DNA from: Campylobacterales bacterium
GTDB taxonomy: Bacteria > Campylobacterota > Campylobacteria > Campylobacterales > Hydrogenimonadaceae
Assembly: GCA_026986055.1 (NCBI GenBank)
Contig: JALSPH010000061.1
Span: forward strand, 1-15,327
Length of the DNA stretch: 15,327 bases
Direction: 5' to 3'
Below are positions 5,782-13,143 of the stretch, piece after piece. A model generated the notes under the pieces. The model was not told the origin of the DNA. It searched no databases and saw nothing but the letters and a program-made list of their open reading frames with translations. The position numbers and the translations under genes were made by a program. Position 1 is the first letter of the stretch, and each line of letters starts with the position of its first letter.

Positions 5782-6744
5782 TTATACGCCGGCCTCTTCC
5801 CGTCGCTGGAGATACTCCCAGTAGTCATCAACTCGTTTTTGCCACTCGTCGATCAGATATTCGTACTCAGGTTTGAAGAGGTGTTTGAAACGCCCCTGTG
5901 CACCGAGATAGTCACGTACAGGTATCTTGTTTTTAGGTCTGTAAGTGATGGTCAGCTTAGTACCGTTCTCTATCTCGTAAAGCGGGAAAACAAGAGAGTC
6001 TACGGCAAGGTCCGAAACGGCTATCGTATCGTCAGGTGCGAACTTCCACTCCGTAGTACAGGCACTCATAGCGTTGATATAGACGGGGCCTTCGGTAGCG
6101 AAACCTTTTTGGATCTTCTTTATCATATCTTTCCATTTGTTTGGCGCAACCTGCGCGACATATGGAGAGCCGTGTGCGGCCATGATCTGAACCATATCTT
6201 TTTTGTTCATCTTCTCACCGTAGCTTACACGCCCCGCAGGTGATGTAGTGGTGCTCGCGCCTATCGGAGTGGCCGAACTTCTCTGGCCGCCCGTGTTTGC
6301 GTAGACCTCGTTGTCAAGACATACATACATCATATCGTGGCCGCGCTCGAAACATCCCGATATCCACTGGAAACCGATGTCGTACGTCGCACCGTCTCCG
6401 CCGAAAGCTACGAATTTTGGAGATTTACCTTTGCAAGATTCGGGAAGCCTATCTTTTCTTTTGAGAGTTTTGTACATAGCCTCAGCTCCAGCAATTGCCG
6501 TAGAGCTGTTTTCGAAACCTATATGAATCCAAGAAGCGTCCCACGAAGTGTAGGGATAGACCGCCGTACAAACCTCAAGGCATCCGGTAGATGCCGAAAG
6601 GATTAGCGGATCGTTGGTGGCATTTAGTATTTCACGAACAATAATAGAGTGTGCACACCCGGGACACAGAAGGTTCGCACCCTCGAATCTATCCGCAGAT
6701 GTAGAAAACTCTTTCAGGTTTTTTATCTTTTTCATTTCACTCAT
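5782..6744 (-). CDS. porB: Pyruvate:ferredoxin oxidoreductase, beta subunit
   Basis: The thiamine-pyrophosphate subunit of a four-subunit 2-oxoacid:ferredoxin oxidoreductase, 320 residues. Four cysteines placed to bind the proximal 4Fe-4S cluster are present: C27 and C30 (CPGC), C55 (TGCLEVC) and C229 (SACTTEW). The TPP/Mg motif begins GDG (116-118) and continues to LDNEVYANTGGQRS (143-156). The C-terminal PVRDYLGAQGRFKHL segment is typical of PorB. The ATG has AGGAGCG ten bases upstream, in the short gap after porA. It is the last gene of porC-porD-porA-porB, and its stop is followed directly by a terminator hairpin. Confidence 0.95.
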   Translation of the reverse strand: MSEMKKIKNLKEFSTSADRFEGANLLCPGCAHSIIVREILNATNDPLILSASTGCLEVCTAVYPYTSWDASWIHIGFENSSTAIAGAEAMYKTLKRKDRLPESCKGKSPKFVAFGGDGATYDIGFQWISGCFERGHDMMYVCLDNEVYANTGGQRSSATPIGASTTTSPAGRVSYGEKMNKKDMVQIMAAHGSPYVAQVAPNKWKDMIKKIQKGFATEGPVYINAMSACTTEWKFAPDDTIAVSDLAVDSLVFPLYEIENGTKLTITYRPKNKIPVRDYLGAQGRFKHLFKPEYEYLIDEWQKRVDDYWEYLQRREEAGV

Positions 6745-6756
6745 CGTGCGCTCCTA

Positions 6757-7977
6757 TCAATAAAAGGACAGCTTGGGACCGCGAAGTCCAACAAACTGCT
6801 GAAGTGGTGTTGTCGGTCTGCCCTCTTTCGCGTTGGCATCCAACTCTTTGAATATCTCTTTTGCATGATCGATGGTAAAGTCACGTCCGCCGAGTCCGTA
6901 AATGTAGTTTGTGATTACCGGATGGTTGTCACTTTGGTACAACGATGCCGTAACTTCGTTATAGAGGGCTCCAAGTGCACCGTTGGGGCTGCTTCTGTCA
7001 AGACATGCGACCGCTTTTACTTTCGAAAGGGCTTTTTTTATCTGCTCGTAAGGCCATGGCCTGAAAAGTCTCGGAGCGACGACCCCCGCTTTGATGCCCT
7101 CTTCGCGCATCATTTTAGCGACCATTTCCGCGGTCTCTACCGTAGTACCGAGAGCGACGATGGCAACTTCGGCATCATCCATAAGATACTCTTCGACAAT
7201 ATTGTATTTTCTTCCGGTCTTTTCTGCGAAAGCGTCGAAAACCTCTTCCACTTTTCCGAATACTTTGGTCATAAGGTCTGCATGTTGTCTAGCTTTATGC
7301 TCGAAGTGCCAATCCTCTTCGGTCTGAACCCCGTAAGTAACAGGTTTTGCAAGATCGAGCATCGCATTCATAGGCTTGTAGTCACCCACAAACTCATACG
7401 CTTCATCATCGCTTAGCGGTCTTACATTTTCTGCCGTGTGGGATGTGATGAAACCATCCTGATGTACCATTACGGGAAGGCGAACATTATGGTCTTCGCC
7501 AATTCTGAATGCCATTAGAGTCAGATCGTACGCCTGCTGAGAGTTGAAGGCGTCAAGCTGTATCCATCCGCTGTCTCGTCCAAGATACATATCGGAGTGG
7601 TCTCCGTTGACATTCAAAGGTGCGGCAAGTGCACGGTTTACAACGGTCAAAACTATAGGAAGGCGCATACCGCTTGCCTGGTAAAGCACTTCTGCCATCA
7701 GCGCAAACCCCTGAGAGCTTGTTGCGGTCGCGACGCGCCCTCCGGCAGCTGCAGCACCCACACATCCACTCATAGCCGCATGTTCGGATTCGACCATGAC
7801 GAACTCACCGTCTATATAGCCGTTTGCCAGAAAAGAGCCATAATTTTGCACTATCGGCGTAGAAGGGGTAATCGGGTAAGCGGCCACAACATCGACCTGA
7901 GCCTGTCTAAGAGCCTGGCTTGCAGCCATATTGCCGTCCCAGACCTCCATTTCATTCAATTCCATTTTTTCAGCCAT
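6757..7977 (-). CDS. porA: Pyruvate:ferredoxin oxidoreductase, alpha subunit
   Basis: Forms, with the beta subunit, the TPP active site that interconverts pyruvate and acetyl-CoA plus CO2 using ferredoxin. 406 residues. Conserved blocks are YPITPST (34-40), ESEHAAMSGCVGAAAAG (63-79), TSSQGFALM, and NRALAAPLNVNGDHSD (114-129), whose arginine and GDHSD pattern are those of pyruvate rather than 2-oxoglutarate enzymes as I recall them. Domain III (about 260-400) holds VAIVALGTTVETAEM and ACLDRSSPNGALGAL. The ATG is preceded by GGAG and starts 12 bases after the porD stop. The pyruvate assignment is likely, but another 2-oxoacid cannot be excluded without alignment. Confidence 0.95.
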   Translation of the reverse strand: MAEKMELNEMEVWDGNMAASQALRQAQVDVVAAYPITPSTPIVQNYGSFLANGYIDGEFVMVESEHAAMSGCVGAAAAGGRVATATSSQGFALMAEVLYQASGMRLPIVLTVVNRALAAPLNVNGDHSDMYLGRDSGWIQLDAFNSQQAYDLTLMAFRIGEDHNVRLPVMVHQDGFITSHTAENVRPLSDDEAYEFVGDYKPMNAMLDLAKPVTYGVQTEEDWHFEHKARQHADLMTKVFGKVEEVFDAFAEKTGRKYNIVEEYLMDDAEVAIVALGTTVETAEMVAKMMREEGIKAGVVAPRLFRPWPYEQIKKALSKVKAVACLDRSSPNGALGALYNEVTASLYQSDNHPVITNYIYGLGGRDFTIDHAKEIFKELDANAKEGRPTTPLQQFVGLRGPKLSFY

Positions 7978-7989
7978 CTAACACTCCTG

Positions 7990-8376
7990 TTACTCTTTCT
8001 CCGGCCACTGAGCCAGAGCTTTCTCGTTTTCAACTTGCTCCTCGAACATAAGAAGCGATTTCGGGTTGGTGGGGCAGACTTCGACACATATACCGCACCC
8101 TTTGCAGTGGTCGTAATCTACTCCTATCATCTTTTTATCTCTTGAAATTATAGAGACATCGGGGCAGTAGATCCAGCAGAATTGACAATCTATACATAGA
8201 TCTCTGTTGTAGACAGGTTTCAGAACCCGCCAGTCGCCAACGTAAGCCGTATAGGAGTTCGTCTCTGCATATGGCCGGTTCTCAGGCAAAACTTCAGCCG
8301 CATCCTTCTCCATCTCTTCATCAAACGAAAAGAGAATAGCTCCCGGGAGCAGTTCATCCCATCCAAGATATTTCAT
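7990..8376 (-). CDS. porD: Pyruvate:ferredoxin oxidoreductase, delta subunit (2x 4Fe-4S)
   Basis: A ferredoxin-like electron-transfer subunit of 128 residues. Two complete 4Fe-4S motifs are visible: C61, C64, C67, C71 (CIDCQFCWIYCP) and C91, C94, C97, C101 (CKGCGICVEVCP). The start is ATG 8376 (MKYLGW), because AAGGAAG lies just upstream. The frame stays open 70 codons further upstream, but that part reads the wrong frame of porC. An N-terminal extension of about 55 residues before the first cluster is usual for this subunit. It passes electrons from the PorB cluster to ferredoxin. Confidence 0.95.
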   Translation of the reverse strand: MKYLGWDELLPGAILFSFDEEMEKDAAEVLPENRPYAETNSYTAYVGDWRVLKPVYNRDLCIDCQFCWIYCPDVSIISRDKKMIGVDYDHCKGCGICVEVCPTNPKSLLMFEEQVENEKALAQWPEKE

Positions 8377-8387
8377 CTTATCTTCCT

Positions 8388-8945
8388 TTACTTCACTGAA
8401 TTGTATGCACGCTCTATCGCAGCCATGTTGGCATCGATAACTTTTTGCGGAAACTTGGCAAGTACGCTCTTCATCGCGTTCTGGAAATAGTCGAGTTCGA
8501 ACATTCCAGAAACTTTCATAAGAGCACCGAGCATCGGGGTATTCGGAATAGCGCGCCCGATAGTATCGAGTGAAATCTGCATACAATCTACGACATGCAC
8601 ATCTTTACCCTTCAGCTTAGGCTGAGCCTCTATCAACTCCTCTTTGGTAAGGTGAGTCGTAATGATATATTTTGTCGTATCCTTTTCATGAGCCGTGATG
8701 TCGGCAGTATATGTAAGACCGGGGTCTATAACGAGAACATAATCCGGATGCATGAACTTCTCATGATTTAGAATCTCTTCATCGTCAACGCGGTTATAAG
8801 CAGTCATTGCCGCACCGCGTTTTGCCGATCCGTAAAAGGCGAAAGCCTGGACAAACTTTCCCGTTTTGGAAACGACGTCCGCCAATCCTTTCGCACCCGT
8901 TACCGCACCCTGTCCTGCACGTGAGTGCCAGCGAATTTCCAACAT
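8388..8945 (-). CDS. porC: Pyruvate:ferredoxin oxidoreductase, gamma subunit
   Basis: The first gene of the por operon; a 185-residue subunit that contributes to coenzyme A binding and assembly. The family signature RWHSRAGQGAVTGAKGLA begins at residue 5. A YGSAKRGAAMTAYNRVDD segment and GRAIPNTPMLGALMKV (about 131-146) follow, as in other gamma subunits. The ATG has GGGAGAG five bases upstream. In Campylobacterota the order gamma-delta-alpha-beta (porCDAB) is usual. The 158-base gap upstream holds a readable promoter (9013-9042). Confidence 0.95.
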   Translation of the reverse strand: MLEIRWHSRAGQGAVTGAKGLADVVSKTGKFVQAFAFYGSAKRGAAMTAYNRVDDEEILNHEKFMHPDYVLVIDPGLTYTADITAHEKDTTKYIITTHLTKEELIEAQPKLKGKDVHVVDCMQISLDTIGRAIPNTPMLGALMKVSGMFELDYFQNAMKSVLAKFPQKVIDANMAAIERAYNSVK

Positions 8946-9012
8946 CTACTCTCCCTTCAAAATGCCAAAAAAACCCTCTTTTCTCTTATGGATTCTCTCA
9001 GCGCTTTTTATT

Positions 9013-9042
9013 TGTATACTAAGGTAAGCTAATTGTAATCAA
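9013..9042 (-). promoter_or_regulatory. Promoter of the porCDAB operon
   Basis: On the - strand, TTGATT (9037-9042) and TATACA (9013-9018) are separated by 18 bases, a good sigma-70 spacing, about 70 bases before the porC ATG. The rest of the 8946-9103 gap is AT-rich, with no further gene and no convincing terminator for the HAD gene. Confidence 0.5.
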
Positions 9043-9103
9043 GCCGCTCTTAAAGCAAGCTTTTTGAAAAATCAAATAGTTTAAAAGAGGGAGAACTACA
9101 GCT

Positions 9104-9775
9104 TCAAGAGCCTAAAGTAGTGCGTATGGATCTGACGGCTTCTGCCGCATTACGTGCAATATTATCACAAGCCGACGACATCTCGCTTACTTTGCCGTAT
9201 CCGCAAGTGAGAGCGAAAGGTTCGACTCCCGCAGATTTTGCCGCCTCTATATCCATAACGGTATCTCCTACCATCCAGCATCTCTCTTTCGCACAACCCA
9301 TGGCTGCCAGAGCTTTCAGCACCGGCTCCGGATGAGGCTTCGGTCTTTTGACATCTTCTCTTCCTATGAGCACTTCAAAGTGCTCCATCAACCCCATATG
9401 CTCTAAAAGCTCTTTTGAGTAGCGTCCCGTTTTTGTAGTCACCACGCCAAGGCGCGCGAACTCTGCAGCCTCTGCTACCGCCTCTCTCGCTTCCGGAAGC
9501 AGCACCGTTTTTCGGCAGCTTATCACTCTATAATGCTCTTTGTACGCATCGACATGTCGGGAAACCATGCTTTTGGGTACACCAAGCCTGAAGAACATAA
9601 CATCAAGCGGGTGGCCTACGAGAGCTTTTATCGCCTCTTTGCCGGGATGCGAGGAGCCAAACTTTTCAAAAGCCACACCGAAGCTCTCCAAAATCGCTTC
9701 CGTCGAATCTATTAGAGTACCGTCGAGATCGAAAAGTATCGTCACTCTCTTTTCGCTGCTATCAAAAGTTCCCAT
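9104..9775 (-). CDS. HAD-superfamily phosphatase, phosphoglycolate-phosphatase-like
   Basis: A 223-residue haloacid-dehalogenase hydrolase of subfamily IA. Motif I FDLDGTLIDS has the nucleophile D16 and the general acid D18. Motif II is VVTTKTG, motif III lysine is in RPKPHPEPV, and motif IV is GDTVMDIEAAK. The cap domain lies about 25-95. Family members include phosphoglycolate phosphatase (Gph), pyrophosphatase PpaX and other small-phosphate hydrolases; substrate cannot be read from the sequence. The ATG directly follows the stop of the solute-binding-protein gene (no spacer), and no clear ribosome-binding site is visible, so translation probably depends on coupling. Confidence 0.9.
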   Translation of the reverse strand: MGTFDSSEKRVTILFDLDGTLIDSTEAILESFGVAFEKFGSSHPGKEAIKALVGHPLDVMFFRLGVPKSMVSRHVDAYKEHYRVISCRKTVLLPEAREAVAEAAEFARLGVVTTKTGRYSKELLEHMGLMEHFEVLIGREDVKRPKPHPEPVLKALAAMGCAKERCWMVGDTVMDIEAAKSAGVEPFALTCGYGKVSEMSSACDNIARNAAEAVRSIRTTLGS

Positions 9776-11272
9776 CTACGGTTTGATCCAATCTATCTGA
9801 TTGTGCATGATTCCTACTATAGATGGAATCACGGGAGTTATTTTTCTGTTGACAGCGGTGATCGAGTCCGGTATATACAAAAAGACATAAGGCCTATCTT
9901 CTGCGATGATATTGAACATTTCTCTGTAAATCTCTCCAACTTTTTTCAAATCGCTCTCTTTTTCGGCACTCTCTATCATCCTGTCCACTTTATCGTTACG
10001 GTAGCCAACGAGATTGAAGCCTCCAAGCTTATCCGAATCGGAGTGCCACAGAGCGTAAGCGTCTGGGATAAGCCCAAGACTCCATCCCAAAAGAATCGTC
10101 TCGAATCTCCTCGGAGTCACTACCGTATTCAAAAAGGCTTGCCACTCCATCGCACGAATTTTTACTTTGACACCTATGCGGCCGAGCTGATGCTGAATGA
10201 TCTGCGCAGCGTATAGCCTTGTCGTATTGTTGGCATTTGTGGATATGGTAAACTCAAGAGGATTTTCCTCGCTATAGCCCGCCTGCTTCAGCAGCTTGCG
10301 CGCCAGGCCGGGGTCATAGAGACTCTTCGGCGGATTTGCGGGGTATGCGAAAGTGCCGGGCATAAACGGCCCGTGGCACACTTTCCCGTGGGAGAAGAAG
10401 AGGATTCTTATCAGCTCATCTTTGTCGATAGCCAGATCTATAGCTTTGCGGACACGAATATCCTTGAACTTTTCAAGCTTCATATTGAAACCCAAGTATG
10501 TGTAGCCGCGACCGGGCATCTGTACAATTTTGTAAAACTCTTCAAACGATCGGTCTATCTGCTTCTCTCTTTGCAGAGGGGTCAAAGAGCCGAGATCTAG
10601 CTTTTTTGCCTTCAGCATAAGAAACTGGGTCGTCGGGTCGGGCATGAAATGGTAGTGAATGGTATCGATATTTGGCCTATGCTCGAAGTAGTCATCGTTT
10701 GCCTCAAGAATAACATCACCCGATGTTTCTAGCTTTTTAAGCTTGTATGGGCCCGTTCCTACCGGCTCTCTGTTGAACTTTGAAGTCATGGGGTCATTCA
10801 CATCTCTCCATATATGAGCAGGCAAAATCCCCATCATCCATATGGATAGTGCTTTGAAGTATGGCTCTTTATACTCCACTTCCACACTGTATCTATCAAC
10901 CATTTTGAGAGATTTTACATACCTGAAATCACTTGCGTAAGGGGTAAATATCTTTTTCGATTTTAGAAGTTTGAAAGTAAAAACTACATCTTCGGCACTG
11001 AATGGCTCTCCATCGTGCCATTTCACACCTTTTTTAAGATAGAAAATCAATCTTTTAGGCGACTTGAAGCTCCACGACTCTGCAAGGTCGCCGACGATAT
11101 TCGCATCTTTGTCGAACTTGACCAGGCCGTTGAAGATCCAGCCGCTTATTTCGCCGCTTGCACTATCTGTAGCAAGAAGAGGGTTAATTCGGCTCGGATT
11201 TGCCCCAAGCGACAGATGCAGAGTGGATGAGTATAGAAAAAGGGGTAGCAGAAAAAGAAGAACTACCCTCAT
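9776..11272 (-). CDS. ABC transporter extracellular solute-binding protein, family 5 (peptide type)
   Basis: A periplasmic binding protein of 498 residues related to DppA/OppA/AppA. Residues 1-16 form a short signal peptide with a hydrophobic run (VVLLFLLPLFLY) and a likely cleavage near 16-18. Family landmarks are INPLLATDSASGE, VKWHDGEPFSAEDVVFTFK (about 84-102), PVGTGPYKL, and the late DPGLARKLLKQAGY helix. No lipobox cysteine is visible, so it is probably soluble in the periplasm. No permease or ATPase gene is in the window, so its partners must be elsewhere. The substrate may be a peptide or nickel-like ligand; this is not decidable here. Its ATG overlaps the rhodanese stop as ATGA. Confidence 0.92.
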   Translation of the reverse strand: MRVVLLFLLPLFLYSSTLHLSLGANPSRINPLLATDSASGEISGWIFNGLVKFDKDANIVGDLAESWSFKSPKRLIFYLKKGVKWHDGEPFSAEDVVFTFKLLKSKKIFTPYASDFRYVKSLKMVDRYSVEVEYKEPYFKALSIWMMGILPAHIWRDVNDPMTSKFNREPVGTGPYKLKKLETSGDVILEANDDYFEHRPNIDTIHYHFMPDPTTQFLMLKAKKLDLGSLTPLQREKQIDRSFEEFYKIVQMPGRGYTYLGFNMKLEKFKDIRVRKAIDLAIDKDELIRILFFSHGKVCHGPFMPGTFAYPANPPKSLYDPGLARKLLKQAGYSEENPLEFTISTNANNTTRLYAAQIIQHQLGRIGVKVKIRAMEWQAFLNTVVTPRRFETILLGWSLGLIPDAYALWHSDSDKLGGFNLVGYRNDKVDRMIESAEKESDLKKVGEIYREMFNIIAEDRPYVFLYIPDSITAVNRKITPVIPSIVGIMHNQIDWIKP

Positions 11273-11679
11273 TTTGCCTGCAGAGGCTTAAGGGGTTTGT
11301 TATGCCTTTTCCAGTTCAAGATGCCGCCTTTCAGCTCGTACACCTTTTTGTAGCCGAGTTTGTCAGACAGAAAATCACCGACCATTTTGGTTCTGCTTGC
11401 AGACCTGCAGACAAGTACGAAAGGGGTCTCTTTATTTATACCAAGCTTGGAGAGTTTGGAGAGGAAGGAGTTCAGGTCGTAACGTCCGGAACTATCGAAA
11501 AACATGATCGTATGGCTTCCATCGATGATACCGGTTTGGCGCCACTCACCCGGTGTTCTTATATCGATAACCGGAATGCCTTCGGCTTTTGCCTTTTCGA
11601 AACCCTCGATATCGAGATCTTTTACACCTGCTAAAAGAGATATGGAAAGAAAGGTTAAAAAAATGAGAGATTTTTTCAT
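11269..11679 (-). CDS. Periplasmic rhodanese-like protein
   Basis: A single rhodanese domain of 136 residues with an N-terminal signal peptide (KKSLIFLTFLSISLLAG, cleavage near 17-18). The active-site loop is CRSASRT with catalytic C91, so sulfur transfer is possible. Other family marks are PVIDIRTPGEW (36-46) and GGILNWKRHNKP near the C-terminus. Known: such proteins move sulfane sulfur to cyanide or thiols. In a sulfur-metabolising organism a periplasmic role with sulfur or thiosulfate is plausible but inferred. GGGGAGGAG precedes the ATG but lies within a GC-rich hairpin (11690-11709). The last codons overlap the solute-binding-protein start by four bases. Confidence 0.92.
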   Translation of the reverse strand: MKKSLIFLTFLSISLLAGVKDLDIEGFEKAKAEGIPVIDIRTPGEWRQTGIIDGSHTIMFFDSSGRYDLNSFLSKLSKLGINKETPFVLVCRSASRTKMVGDFLSDKLGYKKVYELKGGILNWKRHNKPLKPLQAK

Positions 11680-11689
11680 TTGATGACTC

Positions 11690-11709
11690 CTCCCCGGGAG
11701 ACCCGGGAG
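11690..11709 (-). promoter_or_regulatory. GC-rich hairpin covering the rhodanese ribosome-binding site
   Basis: On the - strand, CTCCCGGG and CCCGGGGAG form a stem of eight pairs with one bulge and a TCT loop, nine bases after the rpsI stop. The Shine-Dalgarno sequence GGGGAGGAG (11687-11695) is partly inside the 3' arm. There is no T run after it, so it is not a typical intrinsic terminator. It could attenuate translation of the rhodanese, or protect the upstream rplM-rpsI message from 3' exonucleases. Confidence 0.55.
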
Positions 11710-11718
11710 TGGAATTGG

Positions 11719-12108
11719 TTAACGTTTGGAGAACTGAGGACTTCGTCTCGCTTTATGCTTACCATACTTCTTACGTTCAACGACACGTGAGTCTCGAGTA
11801 AGAAGACCGTTTGGTTTGAGTGCTTTTCTGAACTCTTCGTCGAAAGCTACCAGAGCTTTGGATATGCCGTGCTTGAGAGCATCGGCTTGAGCCGAATATC
11901 CGCCTCCCAGTGTTTGGGCGACGATATCTACACTCGCCTCCTGCTTGGTTATAAGCAGTGGCTGCATAACTTTTCTCTTTATCGCTTCATGACCGCCGAG
12001 CCACTCATCGAGGCTCATTCCGTTTATAGTCATCTTTCCGCTGCCCGGCTTCAGCCAGACTTTGGCAACTGCGCTTTTGCGTTTTCCGGTTGCATAAACT
12101 TTTGCCAT
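11719..12108 (-). CDS. rpsI: 30S ribosomal protein S9
   Basis: A 129-residue S9 with the typical beginning [21 protein letters not shown], the central [21 protein letters not shown] segment (about 68-88), and the conserved basic C-terminus ending in SKR, which reaches the ribosomal P-site tRNA. It starts one base after the rplM stop, the conserved L13-S9 pair of bacteria. The genes that follow on the same strand (rhodanese, solute-binding protein, HAD) are not a usual part of the pair. Confidence 0.98.
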   Translation of the reverse strand: MAKVYATGKRKSAVAKVWLKPGSGKMTINGMSLDEWLGGHEAIKRKVMQPLLITKQEASVDIVAQTLGGGYSAQADALKHGISKALVAFDEEFRKALKPNGLLTRDSRVVERKKYGKHKARRSPQFSKR

Positions 12109-12109
12109 C

Positions 12110-12541
12110 TTAGTTATCCTTTGCTTTCACTTGTGCTGTATGCGGATGCTCGCTACCGGCGTATACACGCAGTTTCTTAAGCATTGCTCGTCCCAATTTA
12201 GTTTTAGGGAGCATGCCCCTTGTAGCAAGCTTGAATAGTTTTTCCGGGTTCTTCTCTACAAGTTCACCAAGCTTTTCACTCTTTACGCTTCCAAAATATC
12301 CGCTGTGCCTATGATACTGCTTGTCGTCGAGCTTGTTGGCTCCGGTAAATTTGACTTTCGAAGCGTTTATGACGATCACATGATCACCGCAATCTACATG
12401 TGGAGTAAAATATGGTTTATGTTTTCCGCGAAGATAGGTCGCTATCTCGGTTATAAGTCGACCGAATGTTTTTCCTTCTGCATCGAGTACGATCCAGTCG
12501 CGCTCTACCTGAGCGCTGTTTACCATCTTTGTCATTTTCAT
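12110..12541 (-). CDS. rplM: 50S ribosomal protein L13
   Basis: A 143-residue L13, usual length. Conserved segments are [21 protein letters not shown] (14-34), [24 protein letters not shown], and the C-terminal [13 protein letters not shown] and [14 protein letters not shown]. The ATG at 12541 is preceded by AAAGGT; a second in-frame ATG two codons later is also possible. It is the promoter-proximal gene of the L13-S9 pair, with a likely promoter just upstream. Confidence 0.98.
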   Translation of the reverse strand: MKMTKMVNSAQVERDWIVLDAEGKTFGRLITEIATYLRGKHKPYFTPHVDCGDHVIVINASKVKFTGANKLDDKQYHRHSGYFGSVKSEKLGELVEKNPEKLFKLATRGMLPKTKLGRAMLKKLRVYAGSEHPHTAQVKAKDN

Positions 12542-12576
12542 GGTAGTTTGACCTTTAAAAAGATTTGAACGAAGCG

Positions 12577-12599
12577 ATTGTAGGGTATTAATGATTAAT
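12577..12599 (-). promoter_or_regulatory. Likely rplM promoter with an adjacent perfect inverted repeat
   Basis: On the - strand, TACAAT (12577-12582) is a good -10 box 36 bases before the rplM ATG. Four bases upstream of it lies the 13-base perfect inverted repeat ATTAAT-C-ATTAAT (12587-12599), where a spacer would normally be. The repeat could be an operator or just AT-rich spacer. No convincing -35 box. The gap 12542-12648 holds no gene. Confidence 0.4.
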
Positions 12600-12648
12600 C
12601 TACGCTTAATTTCAGTGTTTTATAAGTTTTAATCTCTGAAACGTTATG

Positions 12649-13143
12649 CTATTTTACGAAACTCTTGTAAGTTACATACTTGACATCATCTCCGACGGCT
12701 ATCTTAAATAGAATGTTCCATCTCCCTTTTTTGTCGATATCGAAATCTTCGCTAACGTAGACTCCATTGGCCAAAGAGAAGTTTTTAAGCTCTATATCGT
12801 GCATAGCTGTATCGGGCCTGGTTACAAGAGCCGTGACTTTGGCGTTTTTCACGTAATTTCCCTCTCTATCCAAAACAGCAATCTGAGCTCTGTTTTTACC
12901 GAGTTTCAAACCGGGTTGATCTATCACGAGTCTGTATTTAGCATCGAAGGCTCTCTGCTTTTGCAAAATCTCGTTGATATTTTCATCAACATCCTGATAC
13001 TTCATCATATAACTGTTTTCAAGTTGGACGGGGTTTTTCAATGCAACTTTTATCGTCCAGACTGAAAGCATTACCACCGTAAGAATCATCCCTACTATAG
13101 CATAAGGCCAAAAATTTATATCTTTTTTCTCACTCTTCTCCAC
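12649..13143 (-). CDS. fixH: FixH-like cbb3 oxidase assembly protein
   Basis: A 164-residue protein with one N-terminal membrane span (about 12-33, WPYAIVGMILTVVMLSVWTI) followed by a periplasmic domain. The sequence pattern fits the FixH family: NSYMMKYQDVDENIN just after the membrane, then a beta-rich domain with the NGVYVSEDFDIDKKGRWNILF end. Known: FixH/CcoH is needed for stable assembly of cbb3-type cytochrome c oxidase. The link to ccoG upstream supports this. The start overlaps the previous gene by 14 bases, so the two are coupled. The FixH assignment rests on layout and pattern rather than strict motifs. Confidence 0.75.
   Translation of the reverse strand: MEKSEKKDINFWPYAIVGMILTVVMLSVWTIKVALKNPVQLENSYMMKYQDVDENINEILQKQRAFDAKYRLVIDQPGLKLGKNRAQIAVLDREGNYVKNAKVTALVTRPDTAMHDIELKNFSLANGVYVSEDFDIDKKGRWNILFKIAVGDDVKYVTYKSFVK

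Noticed and set aside
9046..9103. Possible terminator after the HAD gene (short AAAG-CTTG-CTTT hairpin)
   Set aside because: The stem is only four or five pairs, without a following T run.
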